Shown: positions 1-7,963 of the stretch, piece after piece
Layout of the letters: the number at the start of each line of letters is the position of its first letter
Numbering within the stretch: position 1 is the stretch's first letter
Source of the DNA: an uncultured Clostridia bacterium
GTDB lineage: Bacteria > Bacillota > Clostridia > TANB77 > CAG-508
Direction of reading: 5' to 3'
Length of the DNA: 28,439 nucleotides
Assembly: GCA_948664205.1 (NCBI GenBank)
Contig: CAPNDH010000017.1
Coordinates: forward strand, 1-28,439
Made by a program: the position numbers and the translations under genes
Notes under the pieces: generated by a model
The model's input: only the letters and a program-made list of their open reading frames with translations
Told to the model about the DNA's origin: nothing
The model's database searches: none

Positions 1-674
1 ACGGAAAATCAATATTAATAGATGGACGTACAGGTGAAAAATTTGATAACCCAGTAACAGTTGGAGTAATGTACATGTTAAAACTACATCACTTAGTAGA
101 TGATAAAATACATGCTCGTTCAACAGGACCATACTCACTAGTAACACAACAACCACTAGGAGGTAAAGCACAATTCGGTGGACAACGTTTTGGAGAGATG
201 GAAGTTTGGGCATTAGAGGCATATGGAGCAGCATACACATTACAAGAAATGTTAACAGTAAAATCAGATGATGTAGTAGGACGTGTAAAAACATATGAAG
301 CAATTGTAAAAGGTGAAAATGTACCAGAACCAGGAGTACCAGAAAGTTTCAAAGTATTGATAAAAGAACTTCAATCATTAGGATTAGACATACGTCTATA
401 CTCAGAAAATGACGAAGAACTAGAAATAAAAGAACACATCGATGAAGGAATAGACTATGAAGAAGCAAAACTAGGAGAAGATGTACTAGAACAAAATGAC
501 CTAGACGAAAACTATATAGAAATAGACGAAGACAACGAACCAATACTTTTAGACGTAGATGAAGATATAATGGACGACGACGAATTATTCACAGAATTAG
601 ATGACGATGGCGACGCAGAAATTTTTGACACAGACCTAGCAGAAGATAACCTAGACAACGATGGACTAGAATAG
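1..674 (+). CDS. rpoB: RNA polymerase subunit beta, C-terminal fragment
   Basis: This is the 3' end of rpoB, cut by the window edge; the first complete codon begins at base 3. The readable protein carries the conserved C-terminal RpoB segments: DGRTGE, the GVMYMLKLHHLVDDK stretch, ARSTGPYSLVTQQPLGG, GGQRFGEMEVWALEAYGA and the VKGENVPEPGVPESFKVL clamp-contacting end. The family forms the catalytic core of RNA polymerase together with beta prime. After the usual end (about IRLYSEN) the protein continues in a strongly acidic tail of roughly 70 residues rich in Asp and Glu; acidic tails of varying length are known in Bacillota RpoB. It precedes rpoC by 432 bp, a wide gap filled with repeats. Identification is secure; the upstream part is not visible. 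Confidence 0.98.
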   Translation, partial: GKSILIDGRTGEKFDNPVTVGVMYMLKLHHLVDDKIHARSTGPYSLVTQQPLGGKAQFGGQRFGEMEVWALEAYGAAYTLQEMLTVKSDDVVGRVKTYEAIVKGENVPEPGVPESFKVLIKELQSLGLDIRLYSENDEELEIKEHIDEGIDYEEAKLGEDVLEQNDLDENYIEIDEDNEPILLDVDEDIMDDDELFTELDDDGDAEIFDTDLAEDNLDNDGLE

Positions 675-682
675 AAAGCACA

Positions 683-774
683 ATTGGGGACGGTTCGTAA
701 TCGGAAACAAGATAAAGAAGAACTTAAAGCCAAAAAACAAAAATAATCTGGCTAGATTAGGAACTGTCCCCAAT
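683..774. repeat. GGGGAC-type long hairpin repeat
   Basis: The arms are 683-696 (ATTGGGGACGGTTC) and 761-774 (GAACTGTCCCCAAT), complementary except for one G.U-compatible pair. A direct repeat AATCGGAAA occurs next to each arm (699-707 and 772-780). It begins 9 bp after the rpoB stop. Its GGGGAC core is shared with the hairpins at 4664, 14679, 17064 and 25562. Such sequences resemble REP elements mobilised by RAYT transposases, though no transposase gene is in the window. Confidence 0.8.
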
Positions 775-894
775 CGGAAATGCACCAAAAACAAAACATA
801 AATAATTAATTAAATATTTTCAAAACAAATAAAAAAATAGACAAATAAAAATTGCACAGCAGTGGATTATTTTTGAATTTTAATGAAAGCCAAA

Positions 895-1034
895 ATGGAA
901 GTTAGAAGTTAGAAGTTAGAAGTTGCAAATAGAAGTTAGAAGTTAGAAAATAGGGTAAGTCTTCGAAGAAATTACCTAAAATCCAACTTCCAACCTCTAA
1001 AACAACCTTCAACCTCCAACTTCCAACCTCCACA
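895..1034. repeat. Heptad inverted repeat (GAAGTTA / CCAACCT arms)
   Basis: The left arm (about 897-947) is built of GAAGTTA heptads. The core at 952-977 folds as GGTAA-loop-TTACC around TCTTCGAAGA. The right arm (981-1032) is built of CCAACTT/CCAACCT units complementary to the left arm. Related copies are at 17648-17757 and 27927-27992, with a decayed one near 20635-20660. The 675-1106 gap holds this element, the hairpin before it and the short TGTAGGGGCG-type repeat after it; I see no gene in it. Confidence 0.85.
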
Positions 1035-1043
1035 ATAAAGCCG

Positions 1044-1077
1044 TTGTAGCACGGGCGACCTAAAATCGCCCCTACAA
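1044..1077. repeat. Short TGTAGGGGCG-type inverted repeat
   Basis: TTGTAG and GGGCGA at 1044-1058 pair with TCGCCCCTACAA at 1066-1077 around a CCTAAAA loop. It is a compact relative of the larger repeats at 19158-19265, 20309-20461 and 24682. It lies in the rpoC 5' untranslated region, ending 30 bp before the GTG start. Confidence 0.7.
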
Positions 1078-1106
1078 TATAAAATTAGAGAGGGGCTAAA
1101 AAAATA

Positions 1107-4100
1107 GTGGATGAATTAGAGATATTTGATAAAATAAAAATCGGATTAGCATCAGACGAAAAAATAAGAGAATGGTCAAAAGGAGAAGTAAAAAAACCTG
1201 AAACCATTAACTATAGAACTCTAAAACCAGAAAAAGATGGTTTATTTTGTGAAAGAATATTTGGACCAACAAAAGACTGGGAATGTCACTGTGGTAAATA
1301 TAAAAGAGTTCGTTATAAAGGAATTGTTTGTGACAGATGTGGAGTAGAAGTAACAAAATCAAAAGTAAGACGTGAAAGAATGGGGCACATTGAACTTGCA
1401 GCACCAGTTGCACATATTTGGTACTTCAAAGGAATACCAAGTAGAATAGCATTAATGCTAGACATTTCACCAAGAAACTTAGAAAAAATAATATACTTTG
1501 CTTCATACATAGTAACAGACAAAGGAACATCAGGCTTAATGAAATACCAAGTGCTAACAGAAAAAGAATATCATGAAGCAGTAGAAAAATATGGATATGG
1601 AAGCTTTAAAGCAGAAATGGGAGCAGAAGCTTTAGAAAAGCTATTAAGGGAAATCGACTTAGAGAAATTATCAGAAAGCCTAAAGAAAGAACTAGAAAAA
1701 GCAAGTGAGCAAAAGAAAGCAAAACTAATAAAAAGACTAGACACAGTAGAATCATTTAGACTATCAGGAAACAGACCTGAATGGATGGTAATGAATGTTG
1801 TACCAGTTATTCCACCAGAATTAAGACCAATGGTACAATTAGATGGTGGTAGGTTTGCAACATCAGACTTAAACGACCTATATAGAAGAGTTATAAACAG
1901 AAACAACAGACTAAAAAGACTAATAGAATTAGGAGCACCAGAAATAATAAAAAGAAACGAAAAAAGAATGCTACAAGAATCAGTAGATGCACTAATAGAT
2001 AACTCAAGAAGAGGAAAACCAGTAACAGGAGCTGGAAATAGAGCATTAAAATCATTATCAGACTTACTAAAAGGAAAACAAGGACGTTTCCGTCAAAACT
2101 TACTAGGAAAACGTGTTGACTACTCAGGACGTTCAGTTATCGTAGTAGGACCAGAACTACAAATATATCAATGTGGTGTGCCAAAAGAAATGGCAGTAGA
2201 GCTATTCAAACCATTTGTAATGAAAGAATTAGTACAAAGAGGAATAGCACACAACATAAAAAATGCAAAAAGAATGGTAGAAAAACTACGCCCAGAAGTA
2301 TGGGATATATTAGAAGAAGTTATAAAAGACCATCCAGTAATGTTAAACCGTGCTCCAACACTACATAGACTAGGTATTCAAGCATTCGAACCAGTACTAG
2401 TAGAAGGAAGAGCAATAAAATTACACCCATTAGTATGTACAGCCTTCAACGCTGACTTCGATGGTGACCAAATGGCTATACATTTACCTCTATCACCAGA
2501 AGCACAAGCAGAAGCAAGATACTTAATGTTATCAGTAAACAACTTACTAAAACCACAAGATGGTAAACCAGTAACAGTACCATCACAAGATATGATATTA
2601 GGAAACTACTACCTAACAATGGAAGTTGAGGGTGAAATTGGAGAAGGAAACTACTTCTCATCTCCAGAAGAAGCAATAATGGCTTACGAAAATAAAGAAG
2701 TAGGAATGCATGCTAAAATATTCGTAAGAATGAGTAAAGTAGATGAAGAAGGAAATGAAAGACATAAGAAAGTTGAAACAACAGTAGGTAGAATAATATT
2801 CAATAAAGAAATACCACAAGACTTAGGTTTTGTAGATAGAAGCAACCCAGAAAATGAATTTGAACCAGAAATCAACTTTGTAACAAATAAAAAGATGTTA
2901 GGAAAAATAGTTGGAAAATGTATAGAAAAACATGGTTTATCTAGATCAGCAGAACTATTAGACTACATTAAAGCATCAGGTTTTAAACATTCAACAACAA
3001 GTGGTATAACAGTTTCAATAGAAGACGCAAAAGTACCAGCAGAAAAGAAAACAATATTAGAAGATGCAGCTAACCAAGTAGACAATGTATTAAAACAATA
3101 TAAACGTGGTTTAATTACAGAAGAGGAAAGATACCAATCAGTAATTAAAATATGGGAAAAAGCTACAAGTGATGTCAGTGTAGCCATGAAAAATAACTTT
3201 GACAAATTAAATCCATTATATGTCATGTCAGACTCAGGTGCCCGTGGTAACTTAGACCAATTAAAACAAATAGCAGGTATGCGTGGACTTATGGCAAGTA
3301 CAACAGGTAGAACAGTCGAAATACCAATCAAGTCATCATTCAGGGAAGGTCTAGATGCTCTAGAATACTTCATATCTGCCCATGGTGCTCGTAAAGGTCT
3401 TTCAGATACAGCGCTAAGAACAGCCGATTCAGGATACTTAACAAGAAGATTAGTAGACGTTTCACAAGATATTATCGTAAGAGAACATGATTGTGGAACA
3501 CATGACGGAATAGAACTTACAGCAATAAAAGATGGAAACCAAGTAATAGAAAGCTTAGAAGAAAGAATAACAGGAAGATACCCATTAGAAGATATAATAA
3601 ACCCAGAAACAAAAGAAGTTATAGCAACTCCAGATACAATGATTACAGCAAGCTTAGCAGACAAAATAGTATCTGCTGGAATAGAAAAAGTAAGAGTACG
3701 CTCAGTATTTGGATGTAGAACAAAAAACGGAGTATGTTCAAGATGTTATGGTATGGGTCTATCTAGCCAAAAAGAAGCCGACATTGGTGAAGCAGTTGGT
3801 ATTATAGCTGCACAATCAATAGGTGAGCCAGGTACACAGCTTACAATGAGAACAATACACTCTGGTGGTGTTGCCGGTGTTGCCGACATTACACAAGGTC
3901 TTCCAAGGGTTGAAGAGTTATTTGAAGCAAGAAAACCTAAGGGTGTTGCTATAATAACAGAAATAGATGGTAAAGTTAAACTACAAGAAAACAAGAAAAA
4001 GAAAGAACTTGTAGTAACATCAAAAGATGATAGCAAAACATATGTAATACCATTTGGTTCAAAACTAAAAGTAAAAGAAGGAGACGAAGTAGTAGCAGGT

Positions 4101-4658
4101 CAGCCTTTAACAGAAGGTTCAATAAATCCAAACGAATTACTATTAATCAAAGGACCAGAAGGAGTTTACAACTACTTAGTACAAGAAGTACAAAGAGTTT
4201 ATAGAAACCAAGGCGTTGATATAAACGACAAACACATAGAAGTAATAGGTAGACAAATGCTTAAGAAAGTAAGAGTAGAAGACAACGGAGATACACACCT
4301 ATTTGCAGGTTCATTAGTAGACATGTACGAATTCCAAGACATAAACGAAAAAGCAATAGAAGAAGGGAAACGTCCAGCAACTGGAAAACGTGTATTACTA
4401 GGAATAACAAAAGCATCTTTAGCAACAGACAGCTTCCTATCAGCAGCATCATTCCAAGAAACAACAAGAGTATTAACAGAAGCTGCAATAAAAGGAAAAG
4501 TAGATGAATTAATAGGACTAAAAGAAAACGTAATCATAGGAAAATTAATTCCAGCAGGAACAGGTCTAGCAAAATACAAAAACACAAAAATAAGCACAGA
4601 AAACGAAGAAGAAGCAACAGAAACAGAAGAAAATTCTGAAGAAGTAGTAGCAGAATAA
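1107..4658 (+). CDS. rpoC: RNA polymerase subunit beta prime
   Basis: This 1183-residue protein has the normal length for a Bacillota beta prime subunit, the catalytic subunit of RNA polymerase. The N-terminal zinc site is visible (WECHCG, then VCDRCGVEV, near residues 58-80). The active-site Mg-binding loop NADFDGD has Asp450, Asp452 and Asp454. The second zinc site includes HDCGT and CRTKNGVCSRCYG. The GVGEAVG/AAQSIGEPGTQLT-type trigger region is present (read here as GEAVGIIAAQSIGEPGTQLT). The C-terminus ends in a short Glu-rich tail, echoing the acidic tail of RpoB. The start is GTG, 12 nt after an AGAGGGG ribosome site. The stop is followed after 5 bp by a repeat hairpin. The usual downstream neighbours (rpsL, rpsG) are absent, so local synteny is broken here. 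Confidence 0.99.
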   Translation: MDELEIFDKIKIGLASDEKIREWSKGEVKKPETINYRTLKPEKDGLFCERIFGPTKDWECHCGKYKRVRYKGIVCDRCGVEVTKSKVRRERMGHIELAAPVAHIWYFKGIPSRIALMLDISPRNLEKIIYFASYIVTDKGTSGLMKYQVLTEKEYHEAVEKYGYGSFKAEMGAEALEKLLREIDLEKLSESLKKELEKASEQKKAKLIKRLDTVESFRLSGNRPEWMVMNVVPVIPPELRPMVQLDGGRFATSDLNDLYRRVINRNNRLKRLIELGAPEIIKRNEKRMLQESVDALIDNSRRGKPVTGAGNRALKSLSDLLKGKQGRFRQNLLGKRVDYSGRSVIVVGPELQIYQCGVPKEMAVELFKPFVMKELVQRGIAHNIKNAKRMVEKLRPEVWDILEEVIKDHPVMLNRAPTLHRLGIQAFEPVLVEGRAIKLHPLVCTAFNADFDGDQMAIHLPLSPEAQAEARYLMLSVNNLLKPQDGKPVTVPSQDMILGNYYLTMEVEGEIGEGNYFSSPEEAIMAYENKEVGMHAKIFVRMSKVDEEGNERHKKVETTVGRIIFNKEIPQDLGFVDRSNPENEFEPEINFVTNKKMLGKIVGKCIEKHGLSRSAELLDYIKASGFKHSTTSGITVSIEDAKVPAEKKTILEDAANQVDNVLKQYKRGLITEEERYQSVIKIWEKATSDVSVAMKNNFDKLNPLYVMSDSGARGNLDQLKQIAGMRGLMASTTGRTVEIPIKSSFREGLDALEYFISAHGARKGLSDTALRTADSGYLTRRLVDVSQDIIVREHDCGTHDGIELTAIKDGNQVIESLEERITGRYPLEDIINPETKEVIATPDTMITASLADKIVSAGIEKVRVRSVFGCRTKNGVCSRCYGMGLSSQKEADIGEAVGIIAAQSIGEPGTQLTMRTIHSGGVAGVADITQGLPRVEELFEARKPKGVAIITEIDGKVKLQENKKKKELVVTSKDDSKTYVIPFGSKLKVKEGDEVVAGQPLTEGSINPNELLLIKGPEGVYNYLVQEVQRVYRNQGVDINDKHIEVIGRQMLKKVRVEDNGDTHLFAGSLVDMYEFQDINEKAIEEGKRPATGKRVLLGITKASLATDSFLSAASFQETTRVLTEAAIKGKVDELIGLKENVIIGKLIPAGTGLAKYKNTKISTENEEEATETEENSEEVVAE

Positions 4659-4663
4659 AAAAC

Positions 4664-4715
4664 GATGACGCATTGGGGACGTTTCCCAATGCGTCATCTG
4701 TCCCTTTTGCGTCAT
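4664..4715 (+). repeat. Stop-proximal hairpin repeat, copy 1 (after rpoC)
   Basis: A perfect 14-bp stem: GATGACGCATTGGG (4664-4677) with CCCAATGCGTCATC (4685-4698) and a 7-nt loop. A trailing TGTCCCTTTTGCGTCAT follows, whose GCGTCAT and GTCCC can pair with the same left arm instead. Near-identical copies follow mtaD and gdpP in the same orientation. It may act as a transcript end, but there is no clean T-tract. Confidence 0.85.
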
Positions 4716-4786
4716 TAAGATTTTCTACATTTCACAATATTTATTTTTAATTCTTATAATAAACATGAAAAATACCACAATACGCA

Positions 4787-4815
4787 TTGCGAAAATTATG
4801 TAAATGTGATATAAT
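4787..4815 (+). promoter_or_regulatory. Promoter for the 4917 gene
   Basis: A -35 box TTGCGA (4787-4792), 17-bp spacer and a perfect TATAAT (4810-4815). The spacer end also contains TGTGAT (4805-4810), the same hexamer that is repeated upstream of the ubiquitin-like operon; a single copy could be chance. Confidence 0.65.
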
Positions 4816-4863
4816 AACATAAAATTTGTAAAAACTCCTATTTTAGCATTATAAGGGAGAGTT

Positions 4864-4884
4864 ATGAAAGTAACCATCGGCTGA
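4864..4884 (+). CDS. Possible six-codon leader peptide MKVTIG
   Basis: ATG at 4864 follows a good ribosome site (AAGGGA, 4853-4858, 5-nt spacing) and is closed by TGA at 4882-4884 after six codons. It lies between the promoter and the ribosome site of the 187-residue membrane protein, 32 nt before that gene's start. It could be a translated leader or chance; there is no comparative evidence here. Confidence 0.3.
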   Translation: MKVTIG

Positions 4885-4916
4885 GTAAAATTAATATTTT
4901 AAGGAGGAAATTTAGA

Positions 4917-5480
4917 ATGAAAAAAGAAAAGAAGCGGGAACTTACCATTAAGCAGTTAGAAAACAGAGCAAAAGTAACAAAATGGATGGAAAATTTCTTC
5001 TTGTTTATGTCATCAATTGGTGGACTTATAATAGTTATAGGACTATACATTATGTGTGATATGTGGGGAATTACATCTATTTGGGGCATTATTATACCAT
5101 ATATGATAATTGAAGTAATTTTTGGTATTATAACATGTGCTTTTGCGAGTATGACAGAGAAATATGAAAACACCATAATAAAGCAAATGGCTGGTAAAGG
5201 CAATATCAAAGATAAAGTCATTCTCAGAAGTGAAAAATATCTAAATACTATTCTTTATTATTATTCTGCTGATTCTGTAATAAATATTATGAAGAATAAT
5301 GCAGAACTTAGTAGGAAACAAAAAAAGAAGATAGTAAACAGCATAATACAGAGTATCGAGATAGAAAAACCTGAAGAAGAAACAATGAATGTAATAATCA
5401 AAGTAGATGGCGGAGAATATATAGAAACAAAAGTACCTGAAGAAAAATTAAGAGAAATGTTTGATTTAAGAACTGAATAA
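4917..5480 (+). CDS. Uncharacterised two-TM membrane protein
   Basis: I do not recognise this 187-residue protein. It has a basic N-terminus (MKKEKKRE), a short helical segment, and two hydrophobic stretches at about residues 26-46 and 51-73 (SSIGGLIIVIGLYIM and GIIIPYMIIEVIFGIITCAF) that should form a membrane hairpin. A cytosolic-looking, Lys/Glu-rich C-terminal half follows with a small IIKVDGGEYIETKV strand region. The ATG is preceded by AAGGAGGA. It has its own promoter and is closed by a 13-bp terminator, so it is monocistronic. It sits between rpoC and the ubiquitin-like operon but the terminator and operator array separate it from the latter. No catalytic motif is visible. Confidence 0.8.
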   Translation: MKKEKKRELTIKQLENRAKVTKWMENFFLFMSSIGGLIIVIGLYIMCDMWGITSIWGIIIPYMIIEVIFGIITCAFASMTEKYENTIIKQMAGKGNIKDKVILRSEKYLNTILYYYSADSVINIMKNNAELSRKQKKKIVNSIIQSIEIEKPEEETMNVIIKVDGGEYIETKVPEEKLREMFDLRTE

Positions 5481-5487
5481 ATTTATA

Positions 5488-5522
5488 GAAAACCTCACTT
5501 GTAATTCAAGTGAGGTTTTCTT
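5488..5522 (+). terminator. Rho-independent terminator
   Basis: A perfect 13-bp stem, GAAAACCTCACTT (5488-5500) with AAGTGAGGTTTTC (5508-5520), 7-nt loop, A-rich before and TT after. It ends the 4917 gene and insulates it from the operon downstream. Confidence 0.85.
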
Positions 5523-5532
5523 ATGAATTCTG

Positions 5533-5647
5533 TTTGCAAAAATGTGATAAAAAACAAAAAAATATTTGCAAAAGTGTGATAAAATGCATAAAATTAATTG
5601 AAATAATGTGATTTTTACCAATAAAAACTTTACAAAAATGTGATAAA
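5533..5647 (+). repeat. Four direct repeats, 32-bp period (candidate operator)
   Basis: Four copies of a 19-bp motif close to TTTGCAAAAATGTGATAAA start at 5533, 5565, 5597 and 5629; the invariant TGTGAT hexamers start at 5543, 5575, 5607 and 5639, exactly 32 bp apart. The third copy is the most diverged. A 32-bp step is about three DNA helical turns, so all copies face the same side. The last hexamer ends 24 bp before the -35 box of the operon promoter. This geometry suggests a regulator-binding array; no regulator gene is nearby. Confidence 0.75.
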
Positions 5648-5668
5648 TACTAAATTGGTTAAATTTTA

Positions 5669-5697
5669 TTGACTATTAAAAATCGTATTGTTATAAT
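5669..5697 (+). promoter_or_regulatory. Promoter of the ubiquitin-like operon
   Basis: TTGACT (5669-5674), a 17-bp spacer and TATAAT (5692-5697) form a near-consensus sigma-A promoter, 46 bp before the first ATG. It is directly downstream of the four-repeat array and is the only strong promoter I find before 13215. Confidence 0.8.
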
Positions 5698-5743
5698 GTC
5701 AATATAAGTTATTTATTGTAGAAAAATAATAGGGGGTAATAAA

Positions 5744-6391
5744 ATGGAAGAAACAAAAAGTAAAGTTTGTCCAAATTGTAATGCTGAAATTACGGAAGGG
5801 CAGGCATTTTGTACTAAATGTGGTAAGGCAGTAGAAGTAGAAAAGAAAAATGTATGTAGTAAATGTGGAGAAGAACTACAAAAAAATCAAGAGTTTTGTT
5901 CAAAATGTGGACAAAAGGTAGGCTTAACTATTGAAACAAATGTAAATTCGGCAATAAATCAATTTAATGAAACAGTTAATAAAGTAAATGCTAAAAACAA
6001 AAAGAAACCAATTATAATTGCTGCAATATGTTTAGTAATAGTTATAGTAATAGCTATAGCAATAGGTTCTGGAAAAGAAAAAGTTAACTTTAAAGAAGTA
6101 TACAATGAAATAGGAGGAGAAGGATACTACTGTGTAGTTGCCTCAGATAATAGCTATTTAAAAATAGATACAAACCCATCAGATATTAAAGACTCTTTTT
6201 CATCATCAGCGTGGTCAATGATAAAAAAAGCAAATAGCAAATTAGGATTTTCAGCATCGCTAGATCAAAAAATGTTAGAAACACGTGCAATTGATGGAAG
6301 ACAATCAGATTCAAATGAAAATGTAAAAGTAAGTTGGACTTACCATCCAAGTAAGGGAATAGAAGTTTTATATGAATTAGTAAAAAAATAA
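5744..6391 (+). CDS. Tandem zinc-ribbon, single-TM protein
   Basis: First gene of the ubiquitin-like operon, 215 residues. Two zinc ribbons of the short CPNC...CTKCG kind are visible, with cysteines 9, 12, 23, 26 and 38, 41, 52, 55. A linker and one TM helix follow (about residues 89-108, IIIAAICLVIVIVIAIAIG). The C-terminal domain of about 100 residues probably lies outside the cell, since the ribbons should be cytosolic; I do not recognise it. Zinc-ribbon + TM + extracytoplasmic domain proteins are common in Clostridia and usually uncharacterised. A role as sensor, adaptor or substrate of the conjugation system is inferred from position only. There is a 95-bp gap to the next gene and no terminator in it. 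Confidence 0.85.
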   Translation: MEETKSKVCPNCNAEITEGQAFCTKCGKAVEVEKKNVCSKCGEELQKNQEFCSKCGQKVGLTIETNVNSAINQFNETVNKVNAKNKKKPIIIAAICLVIVIVIAIAIGSGKEKVNFKEVYNEIGGEGYYCVVASDNSYLKIDTNPSDIKDSFSSSAWSMIKKANSKLGFSASLDQKMLETRAIDGRQSDSNENVKVSWTYHPSKGIEVLYELVKK

Positions 6392-6486
6392 GAATATAAA
6401 AGATAGAGGGTGGCTAATAGCACACCCCATTAAATTTATTATATGAAAAATTAATAAAAATAAAGTACAAAAAGGAGATAATTGAT

Positions 6487-6774
6487 ATGAGTAAAGTAAA
6501 TGTAATAGTAGTAGATGCTACAGGAAACAAAGAACAAAAAGTAGGATTACCAGATGATATAAAATGTGGAATTATTATGGTAAAACTTGTTGAAAAAATT
6601 AAACTTCCATCAGTAGGGCCAGATGGCAATCCAATTAGTTATAAATTTATACATAAGGTAACAGGAAAACAATTATTAGAAACACAAACACTTGCAGAAG
6701 CTGGAATTAAAGATGGAGATGTTTTAAGACTTCAACCAGAAATTACAGCTGGTAGAGGTGAAAATGGAAAATAA
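6487..6774 (+). CDS. Ubiquitin-like protein, YukD/EsaB type
   Basis: This 95-residue protein has the beta-grasp pattern of the YukD/EsaB family: a first strand pair (KVNVIVVDATGNKEQKVGLP), a helix (IIMVKLVEKIKLP), then YKFIHKVTGKQLLE and the diagnostic TLAEAGIKDGDVLRL end. YukD-like proteins occur with type VII secretion, but none of its parts (EssC, WXG100) are here; instead the next genes are an E1 and an E2, so this is probably the conjugated modifier. The tail after the fold is ITAGRGENGK: not a bare Gly-Gly end, so either it is used as is or it is trimmed, for example after AGRG. Ribosome site AAGGAGA at 6472-6478. Its last codons overlap the E1 gene by 11 bp and contain the E1 ribosome site. 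Confidence 0.85.
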   Translation: MSKVNVIVVDATGNKEQKVGLPDDIKCGIIMVKLVEKIKLPSVGPDGNPISYKFIHKVTGKQLLETQTLAEAGIKDGDVLRLQPEITAGRGENGK

Positions 6775-7945
6775 CATAGAATTAGAAAAATCAGATTTTG
6801 AAGAAGATCGCTATAGTAGATTAAGACTTATACCATGGTGGGACCAAGATAGATTAAAAAATGCTAGTATAATGGTAGTTGGAGCAGGAGCAATTGGAAA
6901 TGAATTGATAAAAAACCTTGCACTATTAGGAATAGGAAATATATTGATATATGACATGGATACAATTGAAAATACAAATTTAACACGTTCAGTATTATAT
7001 AGGTTAAAAGATGTAGGAAGAAATAAGGCAGAAGTTGCAGCTCAAAGAGCAATGGAAATAAATCCAGATGTAAATGCTAGAGCATTTGTAAGTAATATTA
7101 TTGATGATGTGGGCTTAGGTGTATTTAGACGTATGAATGTAGTATTAGGTGGGTTAGATAATAGAGAAGCACGACTAGCAATAAACCAATCCTGCTATAA
7201 GGTAAATATTCCATGGATAGATGGAGCAATAGAAGCATTAAACGGATTTGCAAGAGTTTTTATTCCAGGTCATGGAGCTTGTTATGAATGTACTATGACA
7301 GAAACAGATTGGAAGTTAATAAATAAGAGAAAATCATGTGCATTACTTACACATGAACAAATGCAAGAAGGAAAAATACCAACAACGCCAACTTCATCTT
7401 CTATAGTTGCAGGAATTCAAGTTCAAGAAATGTTAAAATTATTACATTCTGATAGAGGTTTACCAACACTTGCAGGAAAAGGATATGTATTTAATGGTCT
7501 TACTCACGATTCATATGTAGTAGAATATCAAGAAAAATCAGAATGCATGAGTCATGAAATATATGACCCAATAATAGAAAAACCTTGGTCAGTAAGAACT
7601 ATGACTTTAAAAGAACTTTTAAAAAATGTAAAAGAAATTCTTGGAGAAAAAGCAGTAATAGATTTTGATAGAGATATAGCAAAAGTTGCAACATGCAGTT
7701 GTGGAGAAAAAAAGGAATTATTTATACCTGTACATAAATTAAAAGGTGAAATGCTAATTTGTCCAAAATGTGGTGCAAATATGCAATTTGAAAGTTTCCA
7801 TACAATAAAAGGAGACGAAGAATTTTTAAATAAAACCTTATATGAAATAGGAATTCCACTTATGCACATTGTTGGAGGTAGAGTAGGAATTAACTCAAGC
7901 TATTTTGAATTCACAGCAGATAAAGAAGAGATATTTGGAAAATAA
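6764..7945 (+). CDS. E1-like Ubl-activating enzyme (ThiF/UBA family)
   Basis: 393 residues. ThiF-type Rossmann fold with the ATP loop GAGAIG (40-45), acidic DMD (64-66), then ENTNLTR and the GGLDNREARLAIN segment. Like eukaryotic UBA3, it has CYEC (173, 176) as first zinc pair and a candidate catalytic Cys192 in KSCALLT, followed by IPTTPTSSSIVAGIQVQE, which matches the crossover-loop end. A CMSH motif near residue 266 may complete the zinc site. The C-terminal 110 residues hold another likely zinc knuckle (TCSCG...CPKCG) and could be the E2-presenting domain. The expected role is ATP-dependent adenylation and thioester formation with the Ubl. I chose ATG 6764 because AGAGG lies 5 nt upstream; GTG 6758 is in frame but falls inside that site. 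Overlap with the Ubl gene implies translational coupling. ThiF/MoeB cofactor roles are unlikely beside an E2. Confidence 0.9.
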   Translation: MENNIELEKSDFEEDRYSRLRLIPWWDQDRLKNASIMVVGAGAIGNELIKNLALLGIGNILIYDMDTIENTNLTRSVLYRLKDVGRNKAEVAAQRAMEINPDVNARAFVSNIIDDVGLGVFRRMNVVLGGLDNREARLAINQSCYKVNIPWIDGAIEALNGFARVFIPGHGACYECTMTETDWKLINKRKSCALLTHEQMQEGKIPTTPTSSSIVAGIQVQEMLKLLHSDRGLPTLAGKGYVFNGLTHDSYVVEYQEKSECMSHEIYDPIIEKPWSVRTMTLKELLKNVKEILGEKAVIDFDRDIAKVATCSCGEKKELFIPVHKLKGEMLICPKCGANMQFESFHTIKGDEEFLNKTLYEIGIPLMHIVGGRVGINSSYFEFTADKEEIFGK

Positions 7946-7963
7946 AAAGGAGATGAAAAATAA

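Noticed and set aside
2963..3664. 233-codon minus-strand open frame inside rpoC
   Set aside because: Shadow of a strongly conserved coding sequence; no ribosome site and no recognisable protein.
5533..5647. CRISPR-like array
   Set aside because: The repeat unit is 19 bp with 13-bp AT-rich intervals, only four units, no cas gene, and it sits against a promoter; an operator array fits better.
6487..6774. Type VII secretion locus
   Set aside because: YukD/EsaB likeness is real, but no EssC ATPase, WXG100 protein, EsaA or EssB is present in the window.
6764..7945. ThiF or MoeB for thiamine or molybdopterin synthesis
   Set aside because: No thiamine or molybdopterin genes nearby; the partner is a YukD-like protein and an E2 follows directly.
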